Source: Saccopteryx bilineata
Taxonomy: Eukaryota > Chordata > Mammalia > Chiroptera > Emballonuridae
DNA: 64,000 nucleotides
Direction: 5' to 3'
Assembly (NCBI RefSeq): GCF_036850765.1
Contig: NC_089490.1
Span: 126,136,522 to 126,200,521 of the forward strand
Shown here: one piece after another, positions 1 through 11,081 of the stretch
Layout of the letters: every line of letters starts with the position of its first letter
How positions within the stretch are numbered: position 1 is the stretch's first letter
The notes under the pieces: model-generated
The model's input: the letters and a program-made list of their open reading frames with translations, nothing else
Told to the model about the DNA's origin: nothing
Databases searched by the model: none
Made by a program: the position numbers and the translations under genes

Positions 1-1699
1 GACCCAAGACTTCCTGCAGTTCTGCCCTCAATGGGCTGGTGCTAAGAGCACAGCGTTGTTGCAGGTAGGCACCCCACTTGGCCAGGGTAGACATTTGGGC
101 CATACCACTACGTGGTTTAGTTGCCCAATCTCTCACCCATCCAGCTATAGGGTATGTTGTTTTGACCGTAACTGGTGTTGTGGTTGTAATACTCTCAGTT
201 GCCAGGAGGGCAGCATACACAGCTGCCAGCTGCTTCTCTACTAATGAGTAACGAACTTCAGCACCTTTCCACAATTGGGACCAAAATCCAATAGGTTGCC
301 GTAGGCGCTCTGTCCGCTGCCACAAGCCCCATCCAAACCCCTCCGAGGTTACATGAACATCCAGCTCACAGGGCCTGGCAGGATCAAACACATTCAAGGC
401 CTGTGCCACTTTGACAGCTCTCTTAGCAGCTGCAAATGAACCTTGCGCCTGCTCAGTCCAATCCCAGCGAACCCCCTTTCGAATAAGGTTGTACAAGGGG
501 CGTAGTAACTGAGCCAAATGCGGTATAAATGCTCGCCAATACCCCAACAAACCTAAGAATTCCTGTAACTGTTTTACCGTAGTGGGCACAGGGTATGCTT
601 GAATCTTATCTATAACTGCATCAGGGATAACTTTTGTCTTACCCGACCAGACAACTCCCAAGAATTTAACAGATAACCCAGGTCCTTGTAATTTGTTCTC
701 ATTAACTGCCCAGCCACATGCTTTCAAATGGGATAGCAGGGTAGGGACTACTTGCTCCAATTCTGAAAGAGAATCACTAGTTAGCATAATATCATCAATA
801 TAATGGTACATGCGGACTACCTCTGGCTGTTTCCATTTAGCCAGGTCAGCAGCCACCAGCCCATGGCACAAGGTGGGGCTATGCAAATAGCCCTGGGGTA
901 ACACTGTAAAGGTCCATTGTCTCCCTTCCCAACTGAAGGCAAATTGGTCTTGACTCTCTGCGGCTATATCAATAGAGAAAAAAGCATTGGCCAAGTCTGC
1001 CACAAAGTGGTATGTCCCCAACTCATGGCTTAGCCGATCCATCATGTTAGCTATCGAGGGAACAGCAGCGTGCAAAGGGGGAACAACTTTATTAAGTTCC
1101 CTGTACTCTACTGTCATTCTCCAGGTTCCATCCGCTTTGCGCACAGGCCATACTGGGGAGTTGTAAGGACTGTGTGCTGGCCGGATGATCCCCACCTTTT
1201 CTAGTTCAAGGATTGTCCCTGTGACTTCTTCATAACCACCTGGCAGGCGGTACTGCTTGGTGTTAGTCACACGCCGAGGGATGGGTAATTGCAAAGGGGA
1301 ATGTGATGCATGTCCCCGCAATACTGCCTTCACAACCCTGATCCGCAGCCGGAACTCCCCAGCTGTAGTTTCCAACCACAGTCCTTGCAAGACATCTACC
1401 CCCAAAATATATTCAGGAATAGGAGATACATACACCTTACATGGCTTAGGAGGCAGTCTCCCTATCCCCAATGGAATAATTATTGGCTTCACTTGAACAG
1501 TTTGGCCCCCATAACCGTCAATGGCCACTGGGGTCCCAGCAAACCGCTCTGGGTTTCCATAGAGAAGGGAACATTCTGCACCTGTATCCACCAAGGCCAA
1601 CACCTGTTGTACGTTGGAAGGGGACCAGTGGATAGCCAGTTCCACATGTGGCCTCCGGTCCCCGCCCATCCCCGTTAGACGGGTCCCTCGGCCTTTTTC
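1..1699 (-). CDS. ERV-L-like pro-pol (protease, reverse transcriptase, RNase H start), partial, open at window edge
   Basis: I translated the minus strand codon by codon from 1699 to the window edge and found no stop codon, about 566 codons. Domains in order: aspartic protease with LVDTGAECSLL (about 1580-1610) and the second motif ILGVDVL (about 1390); RT with motif A VADLANAFFSI (about 990), LPQGYLHSPT (about 890) and catalytic YIDD (about 800); the RT connection; then the start of RNase H with its first acidic residue in ELDVHVTS (about 350) and a VEKQLAAVYAAL helix (about 210). The LPQGYLHSPT plus YIDD pattern fits class III ERV-L retroelements, which are distant relatives of foamy viruses; this is from family knowledge. 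Integrase and the dUTPase expected in this family would lie beyond base 1. The frame continues from gag through one UAG. No function in the host is implied. The open frame suggests a young insertion or an error-free stretch of an older one. Confidence 0.85.
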
Positions 1700-1702
1700 C
1701 TA
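1671..1702 (-). promoter_or_regulatory. In-frame gag UAG followed by a short hairpin (possible readthrough signal)
   Basis: Gag ends in UAG (1702-1700) and the next codons read straight into the protease frame. About 16 nt downstream the RNA can form a 5-bp stem CCCGU/ACGGG with a 3-nt loop (1683-1671), followed by a G-rich stretch that might extend into a pseudoknot. UAG readthrough with a downstream pseudoknot is established for gammaretroviruses. Applying it to this class III element is inference. Confidence 0.45.
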
Positions 1703-3308
1703 TTCAAACTGGTACAATGGGTCTTGGGAGTTCCCCTCTCCCTCGGCCGTCTCTATCATATAATCTTGTAACCGAGCTGTGCGCGCACCAAATGTTTTAT
1801 TGGTAGCTGCTGGGGCCTTTCGTCTCAGTGGCTGGAACTTCTGTTCTGGTTTAAGCTGCCGCCAAAGCTCCAAAAGAATTTTATTAGACTGGCCATCCAA
1901 TTTCCCCTTATCTGCTCCAGCCGCAATCAAGTCTACCCACGTCTGCGTTCGGGTAACCTTTACAGGCCCGTTTCCCTTGTTAGTTGGGGGGGGAAACATA
2001 GGCAGCAGCCCTCACTGCTTTATGATCCCGAGCGGCCTCCAGCTCTCCCAAATCTGCTACCATCTGTGTAACTGCATTGATGGGCTGCCCCACATAGGGG
2101 CCCAAGATAGCCACAAGTGACCCAAAAAGGGCTGACGGGGCGCTAGCAAGGACAAATTCCCTCATTTTGGCCGTAAACACTTCCTCGTCTGGCCCACGAG
2201 ACCCAGGGTTGAAAACAGCATTCTTCATACCTAGTTCTCGAAGGACCTTTACTAACTCACTGTAGCACCTGCCACCGACTCATTGCCCCCAGCAGTTCTC
2301 CAGCATTCTGCCAGACCATACGAATGGCAGCCATCACCCATTCTAATAGGGTATGGTCTCCTGGGTTGCCATGGCAGTTCTGAAGACGCTGCCTCAAGGA
2401 AGAGTGTGTGGTAATGGCAGCCAATTTCTCCATCTCTGTTCCGGAGAGCATGATGCCATCCACCCCTATATCCCATAATCGTAGTAACCAGGCTACCAGG
2501 GATTCAGTAGGTTTCTGCCTAAATTGTGCCCCCAACTCCATCAGCTCTGCCTGGGTATAGGGCCGGACCACAGAGTGTTCCATTACCTGGGCAGGAGGCT
2601 GTGGCTGCCCCTGAGGGACTCTTTGTTGCTGGGTTTTTACCTTCTTGGCGACAACTGGTCGGGCTCTCAGTGTGCGTATGGCACATCCTCAGAAGAGGAG
2701 TCGCAAGCGCCTACTCCCGCTGACTCAAAGCCAATCCACCGGCACGGATGCTGCTGCTCCTTTGGTGACCGTTTAGGCTCCTGTGGCTGCTGGCTTTTGG
2801 CCAGAAGCTGAGACTCGAGCTCTTGAATCCGCAGTTGTTTCTCCAACAACTGCCGGTGAAGACGTTCAGCTTCCAGGGTAAACTGCAACTCTCGAACCCG
2901 TAATTCCTTCTCCAGTGCTCGCTCCAATTCCAGCCTTTTCTGCCGTTCTGTTTGCAATTCATGCTGAAGCTTTTGACCTCGGGCAGTTTCCTCTTGAGTA
3001 AAAAACATGTAGCCCATGGCCCCTAAAAGGACAGCCATGGGGAGCCAGAGCAGCAACCAGTACTCTATCCCACCCATCAAGGGTGGTGGCTCCATACCAA
3101 TCTCTGAATCCTGCCGGAAACTACGCCAGTTGTAAGGCCAGGAGCCGCCATCGTGACCATTCACATGCAGGTTCCCATTGGATTCGGGCAGACGATAAAG
3201 AAATGGCGGAGTCAGAGGATGGGGGGCCATCCTATTTATTGGTGTCTCACCAAGACAGGCAAACCACAAAAGAAGACAAGGGAAAAGCAGAAAACCAGCT
3301 CTTCCCAT
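1700..3308 (-). pseudogene. ERV-L-like gag, frameshifted
   Basis: This is the structural gene upstream of pro-pol. The likely start is the ATG at 3308-3306, although the frame stays open up to 3404. The first frame (to 2667) encodes a signal-like hydrophobic stretch (FLLFPCLLLWFACL), a second hydrophobic segment (YWLLLWLPMAVLLGAMGYMFF region) and a charged coiled coil of about 65 residues rich in E, R, Q and L. A second frame (about 2690-2257) encodes a capsid-like helical region beginning YTQAELMELGAQF. A third frame (about 2290-1980) and a fourth (1999-1700) finish the protein. Shifts therefore lie near 2670-2690, near 2260-2290 and in a run of eight G (1986-1993). I see no CCHC zinc knuckle. 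The last frame ends in UAG at 1702-1700, in phase with protease. Assignment as Gag rests on position and capsid-like content. The shifts could be real mutations or assembly errors, the G8 run in particular. Confidence 0.75.
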
Positions 3309-3334
3309 GAAGGGCAAGGGATCAGGGGAGCCCC

Positions 3335-3655
3335 TGCAATTATGATAGCAGGAACTGTGTGTCTGAGCTCCTGGTCTGTCCCACTTTATAGTGTAGAAAA
3401 CCAAAATCCCTTAATCCAATATACAAACAAGGAAGTCTCCGATACAAAGTCACTTATCCAAGGCATAATTGGATTCCTCATGAGAGTGCACCACCCAGAT
3501 CATACAATCAGTCAAGGGTGTGGGGAAAAGCTTAGTCCCAAAACCAAACCTCAGGCTACAACAACCTGGCCTGCTTATAGCCTGTCCCCCACACCCATTA
3601 TAAGTCACAAGCGAGCAAACATATATATCATGTTTACAAACTTATTTGACCAACA
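3335..3655 (-). repeat. Candidate 5' LTR of the ERV-L-like element
   Basis: On the minus strand this block begins TGTTGG (3655-3650) and ends ..TTGCA (near 3335). It contains TATAAG (about 3575) and TATAAAG (3390-3384), and is directly upstream of gag. The following GGGGCTCCCC could be a degraded tRNA-Pro-type primer site. Against this, only about 26 nt would separate the LTR end from the gag ATG, far shorter than usual, so there may be a deletion or my boundaries may be wrong. The partner LTR is outside the window. Confidence 0.35.
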
Positions 3656-3935
3656 CTTCTCTTTTTAACACATTTCATTCAGGAATCAAAGTATTTTTAC
3701 AAGAAAATCTTAGGAATCCTATTGTCTACCCTCTCATCTGTGATAAAGTCATCTTAAAGGGGTGGTTACTTTATCTTTTCTCTTTGCTTCACATCTCAAA
3801 TGCAAGGCAACCAGAAATAGAGAATAGGTTTTGTTTTAGAAGTCAGAAAACATGTTTGTTTAAGATAACAGGATATAGGAAATTCATTAGTGTGGGAGGA
3901 TTTCTGGAGTCTTAAGTGCTAACCTCCGTTCATCA

Positions 3936-4075
3936 GTCCACTCTTCCCCTCTTGCTGTCCTCCCTCTCGCCCTCCTTCCCTTCCTTCCTCTCTGTCTCTC
4001 TCTCTTTTTCTTACTCTCTGTCTCTCTCCATCTCTTTCTTCTTTCCTTCCTCTCTCCCTGTCTTCCTTTTCTAAT
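3936..4075 (+). repeat. Pyrimidine-rich low-complexity tract
   Basis: About 140 bases are almost entirely C and T (CTCTC, CCTTCC and TTTC motifs). It is a low-complexity or mirror-repeat tract with no gene content. The remaining sequence between 3656 and 4570 shows no recognisable gene. Confidence 0.7.
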
Positions 4076-4583
4076 TCCTCTGGACTTGTGTATCCTTACC
4101 TACTTCCTGCTCTGGGCCTTCTCTTCCCAGAGCACAGCCATGTGTGAGCTCACCTGCCCAGGTTCTGTGAGCAAACGTGCCACTGTCCTGGCCACGTCTG
4201 ACATTCCCAGACAATAATCAACTGGTCAGGATAGAGAAAGTTCAGAAACTTAGTTGTGACATCTCCAGCTCTAAGAGCCAGCGCTTCTTTCCGTCTGCAA
4301 CACAGGTCTTCTCTGACAGTGTGATTGGCTCTGAAAGGCCCTGGCAATTCTTTTTATAATCAAAAGGCAGATAAAGTCCCGGATGTGGGAGGCTGGATTG
4401 AGGGTCGTTTCATAAAACAGAGTTGAGAAGGCCCAGCAGGCGGGGTTGCTCCCATCGCAGACCAGTAGAATCCCATTTAGTTTTTATGTCTAGACTCTTT
4501 GATTTTTCCACTGTTACATAGTGGCCCCTTTAAAAACCAGGCATTGTGAGTCCCAGTTGAATGCTTTTTAAAGATTGACCTCA

Positions 4584-4948
4584 GCCCTGGCCGGTTGGCT
4601 CAGCGGTAGAGCGTCGGCCTGGCGTGCGGGGGACCCGGGTTCGATTCCCGGCCAGGGCACACAGGAGAAGCGCCCGTTTGCTTCTCCACCCCCCCCCCCC
4701 CCTTCCTCTCTGTCTCTCTCTTCCCCTCCCACAGCCAAGGCTCCATTGGAGCAAAGATGGCCCAGGCGCTGGGGATGGCTCCTTGGCCTCTGCCCCAGGC
4801 GCTAGAGTGGCTCTGGTCGTGGCAGAGCGACGCCCCCTGGTGGGCAGAGCTTCGCCCCTGGCGGGCGTGCCGGGTGGATCCCGGTCGGGCGCATGTGGAG
4901 TCTGTCTGACTGTCTCTCCCCGTTTCCAGCTTCAGAAAAAAAAAAAAA
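4584..4948 (+). mobile_element. Long bat tRNA-SINE, copy 1 (full length)
   Basis: The tRNA-like head carries an A box (TGGCTCAGCGG) and a B box (GGTTCGATTCC). It is followed by a C-run, a pyrimidine-rich linker, the family-specific body (CCATTGGAGCAAAGATGGCC) and a terminal poly-A. A perfect 13-bp TSD (AAGATTGACCTCA, 4571-4583 and 4949-4961) shows a precise and fairly recent retroposition. The ORFs read through it on both strands are shadows of the repeat. Confidence 0.92.
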
Positions 4949-4961
4949 AAGATTGACCTCA

Positions 4962-6867
4962 TACCACAGACATGACGTTTTCACTACTCCTGCCTATGTA
5001 TATAGTTCATAGTGTGGTCAAGCTCAGAGGCAGAGGCAGAGATCTGAGGTCTGGATATCTTTCATTTCAACTGACAAGACCAAGGATAGCCTGCCAGAAC
5101 CTAGGTTGGGCCACATCTCCTTTGCTCTGTCACCTTTAATTAGGACTCCTCTTGAATACAACAGCCATGTGACCAGCTCTAAGGTCAAGAAGGGCAACAC
5201 TGCCCCAGGGCCGGAGGCTGGTTGCACTCACCCCTGGCCATGGTAGGTGGGGAGGATGGTGACACTAGCTGGAGTGTAGAAGCAGTGCCTGGGTGTGATA
5301 ACGAGATTGACAGAGGATGCTGGGAGTGAGAGATCTGACCCTGCTGGGACATGCCCTGGTTTGGGCAAAGGTCTTGTAAGGTGGCAGAGAGTCCCCAAGA
5401 CTAACTGTCCCCAAAGAAGACTGAGTCATCCAGAAAGGAGTGTTGCTAAAACCCTAGAAATAATGGCAGGAAACTGAGATAGACAGGTCAGAAGCCTGGG
5501 CAACATGATCAGGCTAGAGGAACACAGAGCAAGCACAGTGTCTCAGGTGTCTGTCTGGAGAGAGGGATGTGTGTACCCAGGTAGGACTCTCATGAGGCAG
5601 GCAGAGAAGCACAGTGGGTAACACCCAGCTAAGCCACTTATGATAACTGCTGGAGCAATATGTTTCAAGAAGCAGGGTTCATTCTATACCCATGCAGGAA
5701 GCTGACCATGTCTACAAACACAGAAAAGGCTGATATGTGGATGTTGGAATAGGAATAAACGTGGTCTTTCTGTATATTCCTGTCCAGAGGACAGAATCCC
5801 GGATGAAGTCAGAATTTACAAAAAGACAGATGTTGACTGAATGAGAAGAACCTATTTTTTAACCTTCCAGCAGCAACAAATGCTTCCTGAGTGGCATTCT
5901 CAGCAACCAGCACCGTGCCCGGGCACAGAGCCATCTCATTGATGCGAACACCTTGCTAGAGAAAGATCCTTTCTGAAAGGGTCTGGTGGTGAGGGGATTG
6001 GAGCTGACTCTGTCCCTGGTGAGCAGGTGTAGATAATTCTGCAAATCTGAACGAACCTTTTCCCTCTGACTGCACAGAGGCCTGGACGCGCAGAAAGGGT
6101 GGGAAGTGAAACCAGCTCTGCTTGAGGGGTGGGTGGGGAGGAGCAGGCACTGTGGTGGACAATTGGGGCTACAGAGGATACGCAGAATTCCAGTTTGAAA
6201 GAGAGAACCCAAGAACATAGTGTATGCCTTGGACAGTCCATAATATTCAATATTTGATCAAGATAAAGAAAGAAAAATGCCTTTGTCTATAAATGGACAT
6301 TTGTTTTATAGTCCTCATTCACCTCTGCGCCCAAAGGGGCTTTTACTTTCAAATGAGCTGCTGATTTACTTTTAATGTCAAGGTTACATTGTTTGCAGAC
6401 CCAAGTAATCACTGCAGTCTAAACACACACGCCACACACGGCCCGCATGTTGTGTGGGAGGAGAAACTGGCCTGCGGTCCAGCACTCATTGCCAGAGCGG
6501 ACTCATCTTCACCGCCGACGCTGTCAGTCATTTTGAGAAATACAAGCAGCAGCATGTGATATGAACTATACAAATATAGCGGTTCACTCTGTTTCCTCGA
6601 TGAAAAAGGGAATGTGTGATTTTTTTTTTCTGTATACCTACAACTTGTATACAGAAAAATGGCAGCTCTTCAACCATTTTTCTTCCTTTTTATGACTTGC
6701 AGTCACCCAGGTTCCCCTCCCTTTCCACCTCTACCGCTGCTGCTCGGGTCGAAGTCACTCTCATCTCTCATCCAACAGGAGCCTCAGGAAGGTCTCTGTG
6801 CCTCTACTCCTGCCTTCTTCAGCCTCTTCCCAGCACAGCAGTTGGAGTGAGCATTATATAATAAAAG
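4962..6867. other. Unassigned non-coding sequence
   Basis: I see no gene, exon with clear splice sites, or repeat family I can name. There are short CA-rich and purine-rich patches. The ORFs here are under 120 codons and show no protein family signature. Confidence 0.5.
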
Positions 6868-7440
6868 TCAAATCCCATCAGTCTTCTGCTTAAAACCTTG
6901 CCATGGCTCCTGTATGGCTCACAGTAAAATTCAGTGTACTGACCAAGGTCTGCACAGCCTTTCACGGACTGTTGCCAACCCTCTTATGTCCAGCCTTTAC
7001 CCTGTTCCCTTCCCTTACTCCCTGCAGCTCGTGGTCTCCTTGCTCTTCCTTGAACCCATCAAGTGCCTTTGCTTTAGCTCTTGTCTTGGCCTGGAACAGT
7101 CTTCCCCCATTGCAGCCTCTGGGCTCACCCTCTCCTGCAAGTCTTGCTCAGATCTTTGTTCTCCATGAGCCCTGCACTGACCCTGCTAATTCTGCAGTTT
7201 AGCACCCACCCCTGCACTCCTGATCCCCCTAACTGAGCTCTACTTTATCTTTCTTTCTCATTATTTATCACTTCTTAACATACCTCATGCTTTGATTATT
7301 TATTATATTTATTATTTATTGTTAGCGTCCCTCTAATTGCATGTAAACTACAGGAATCTCTATTTTGTTCAAGTGCCTAGGATAGAACTTGGCCTGCAGT
7401 GAGCACCCAGTACATATTGTTGATGAATGAATGAACAAAT
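6868..7440 (+). mobile_element. L2 LINE 3' end
   Basis: The block follows the ancient L2 3' consensus in order: an AAAACCTTGCCATGGCTCC segment, CCTTTGCTTTAGCTCTTG.., CCTGGAACAGTCTTCCCCC, TTATTTATTATATTTATTA, and the terminal part ending in TTGTTGATGAATGAATGAA. It is old, divergent and not mobile. Confidence 0.85.
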
Positions 7441-8334
7441 GTATGTTTTTGGTTGATATTACTTTATCCAAACCTTTGTCATGTTCTGTGTAACAAATCA
7501 CTGGCCAGCCCTTTGCTCTTTGGGTACCTGTTGCTATCTCATTTGATCGCCTTGTATGCAAATGAATCAAAAAGTCCTTTCTTTTTTTAACTTGAGAAAA
7601 ATCATTTCCATATTCATCCACGTAGTTGTGCTTTCTTGTTATAATTAATTCAGTTCAGTGAGGCTTCAAAACAGCTTCTCAGCCAGGTCCTGTTCTGGGC
7701 AAGTGAAGATTCAGAGTTTTCCCATGAGTTCGCCGTTCTCATCCTCAAGGGACTGTGCAGCCAAATTCTTCCTCCTGCTATACTTGTGGTTCTCTTGCTT
7801 TAACCAAAGCCATTATTTATTCTATTTATTTTTACTTCATCTTAATTATTCTTGCAAGACATGGATAACTAGTAACATGCTATCTTTTTCCCCAAAGCCC
7901 TTCATAGAGCTGAAGAAAGTGAAACTGCCACCCAGCATTCTGGTCTATAAATGGACCAGCCCCCAGCAACACTAATCTTCCTCCAGGGGATATAATGTTT
8001 TCTGAAAGGTGCCACAACTCACTTCACGCCACAGTTCACCAAGGCTTGAACTTGAGCGCTAAGCAAAAATTGCCTCTGTGAGGAGAACACAGTAGAACTT
8101 GATTGGAAAGGCTTTTGCTTGGTTTAAACAGTAAAATGTTCATGGCAGAAGAAGATATCCCATTGAATTACAACTTCAAAATGATGTGAAAACTTGGGAG
8201 GATGAGTTAATATGGTGTCTGAAAAAGAATATACAAAGCAACACCTAAATGAAGTTAAATGGGTAAGAGGATGTTTAATTAGAGTGGACAAGAGAAGAGA
8301 ATTATTTAGAATCAAATCCTGTGTGCTTTAGTGA

Positions 8335-8419
<85 letters not shown>

Positions 8420-9197
8420 CTAACCAAGAGAAGAAAAGAGCTTGAGGCCTGGGACCATGGCAGCTACACATGAACGAGGCCATCTCATCACAGTGTGAAG
8501 AAACTAAAAGCAGTCTTTTCTTGAAAGAAGGCAGGTTTTAAACCTGAATGGAGGGAGGGGAGTGCTGTTTTTAAAAAGGCAATTAATACCTTCTCTGTGA
8601 TAAATTTTAAGCAATTGTTCAGGTAATCTGAAATGGCCCTGGAGCCCTCAGAAGCAGGGCAGGTATAATGGGGTGAAGGTCAAGCGCAAGAATAAGTAAG
8701 AAAAGGTTTTCCATTTATAGTGATAAAGCTTGAATATAACTGGGAACTCGTATTCTGATCCTCAGAGATTTATATTTCTTTAAATACAGATGTTATATGT
8801 CATATATCATGTCTTATAACATCAAAAATAATCAATAACATTGTACCTAGCATCCAAAAATAAAAAATATGTTTGAACTCTACCATGCTAAGTAGTAAGG
8901 CCACCAGGGTGAACAAAATCAGTACCTGCTTTAAAGAATCTTAGAGAACAGAGAAATGTTCCAACCATAGTGTATAATATCATTTGAACAACTGTTTGAA
9001 GAGTTATATTTTTCTCAGAAATAAAAAGACAGAAGTGGATGGCTTGCCCAGGAATGCAGCTTCTCCTCCTCTTCAGGTCACCTACCTGAAAGCCTGCACA
9101 CTGCACAGTAATGACCAATGCTTGGGCCACACAGGGTGACTAAAAGGAACTCACCACCCTCTGGGTGCGCTCCAGAGAGCAACCTTCATGTGAGTCA
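7441..9197. other. Unassigned non-coding sequence containing a microsatellite
   Basis: I found no coding or RNA gene. The only clear structure is the GT/GA microsatellite listed separately. Confidence 0.5.
8339..8410 (+). repeat. Compound microsatellite (GT)n(GA)n
   Basis: About 16 GT units run directly into about 20 GA units. The alternating purine-pyrimidine half can adopt Z-DNA and the homopurine half can form triplex DNA. It is likely polymorphic in length. Confidence 0.97.
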
Positions 9198-9345
9198 TGG
9201 TGCCAGCGCTCTTAAAATGCAGATTCCTGGGGTCCTGCTCAAGAACTTACTATATCGTACTTCCAGTGGTGGGTGCTAGTGTCTTTATTTTAAAGATTCT
9301 CCAGGTGATCCTTGGTGATGTTTTAGAATCATGCTGTTTAAAAAA
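9198..9345 (+). mobile_element. MER5A-like hAT fossil (degraded)
   Basis: It contains AAAATGCAGATTCCTGGGG and AGATTCTCCAGGTGATCCT, both recognisable from the MER5A non-autonomous hAT consensus, in the right order. The ends are eroded. Confidence 0.65.
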
Positions 9346-11081
9346 AAATGTGTTATGCACATCTGAACCTACGGTGTGATGGCAAACATCAAAATGTCCT
9401 AAATTTATACCTGCTTATCTTCCAAGAACACTCTGTTATTGACTTAATTCAGTTTGTTATTGAATATGAGCCCAAGTTCTTTTCTACTCTGTTGAGGTCT
9501 CATTGGTCCTTTCCTATACTGTATATATATTCTTGGTTGACTTTTCTTTTCCCTGCACGTATATCATTTTGTACTTGTCTATATTACATTTCATCCAGTT
9601 TTTATAAGACCATTAAAAAATCTGGTCAAAGTGATTTTGAGTTTATGTCCTCTCTCTGCATAATAAACAGCCCTATATGATCTAGAACCAGTCACATAGT
9701 TATTAAGCCCACATGTGATTTCTTCTCTTCTGTTATCCATAAAGATAAAGACAAGCAACCCCCTCCCCCAACCTTACTCCCGGGCTGTGGAATACCACTC
9801 TAACTATCAGTTATCCTCAGCCATGAGCAGTTTTGGTCTTAGCATCTATGACATTCCAGTAAAGAGAAATGGCTCTTTTCTTCATATGTAATTTATTACC
9901 TGTTTTATACAAACATCTCATAAAAATACATACAATGTGGGGTGGAGAGGGATATAAGCAAGAGTTCTTGAATGAATATTTTTATTTGAAAAAATTTTAA
10001 CTTCTTGTTAGAATAAGAATGCGAGTTGTGCTTTCTTCAAATCTTAGATTAAGAAATAATTTAGGAAGGCTTTGGGAGATGAAATAAGTTACCTGCAAGC
10101 CTTGGGTCCTAAATGCCACCTGTAGGGAGCTGGGGACAGGTTTTCTTCTTTATCAGGGTTTACTGTCCTTCCTGACCTGACCAAGTCCTCTTGCCTGCAG
10201 ACCATCTCATAAGCCTGCCCTTCTAGATTTGGAGAACCATAACTATAAAGCTAATACTTTAATACACCATGTTTTAACTGTTACTGCCTCATTATGGACC
10301 CTAATTGAAAATTTTCAATTTTGTACTTATGTCCTGAAGCAATTCAATCATCCAGGATACAATTTAACAAATTGGGAAAAAAATAAAATATATAGTAATG
10401 AATGTGACCACTTGTCATTGTGCCTCACACAGTGGAATGCAACCAGAAAATGCTTAATAAATATTAATTTGTGATTATGACAGTTATCCTAAAGGCAGGG
10501 AACATAGCTTTCCTTTTCTCTGACTCACCATCCTATCAGAGAGAAGGCATTTTTGTACTTCAGTTTCACAGTCCACAAAAGGAAGTAGTTCTCGTTCATC
10601 ATTATCAACCCAGGATAGAGAAAGAGTTGCAGAAGGATTAACTTAATAGTTGTCTTTGTGTTTGAAGGTGGCAGCTGGCCAGGTATTCTCGGGCTCCACT
10701 AAAGAATTAAAATGAAGTGTGCTTGAATTGGGAAGATGAAGGTTAGATGATGAAATCCTGATGTGGCCTTTCTGATACTTTTTAAACTAGGGCTTTCCTT
10801 GCTTCATGTGGCCACCACAGAAGGTTGGGTCAAATGATCTCTCCTTACAACCTTGTCACTCTGAGTCAATTTTAAGAAAGTGGTTACTGGCCAGAGGTAG
10901 TGAACTGCAAGGGTGGTCCTTTTGCATAGTCTCTTGATAATTATGTGGTCCTGGATGAAAACCCTGACCATTTAAATGCCTCAACTCAGAAATTTAAGAA
11001 CCAAGAAACACGGTTGAAGGTAACCATCAAAATTACCAGCAAGGGCTCTGTGTATTATTTGACCCAGAAATCCCTGGACTC
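9346..11081. other. Unassigned non-coding sequence
   Basis: This is AT-rich intergenic DNA with no recognisable gene. A short MIR/L2-like tail (AATGCTTAATAAATATTAAT) lies near 10450-10470. Confidence 0.5.

Noticed and set aside
3384..3390. TATAAAG on the minus strand as the ERV promoter TATA box
   Set aside because: Only about 50 bp from the proposed LTR end, too short for R plus U5. The TATAAG near 3575 is the better candidate, but neither is certain.
4584..4660. tRNA-like sequence with good A and B boxes
   Set aside because: It is the head of a SINE with a body, poly-A and TSD, not a tRNA gene. The same applies to the other SINE heads.
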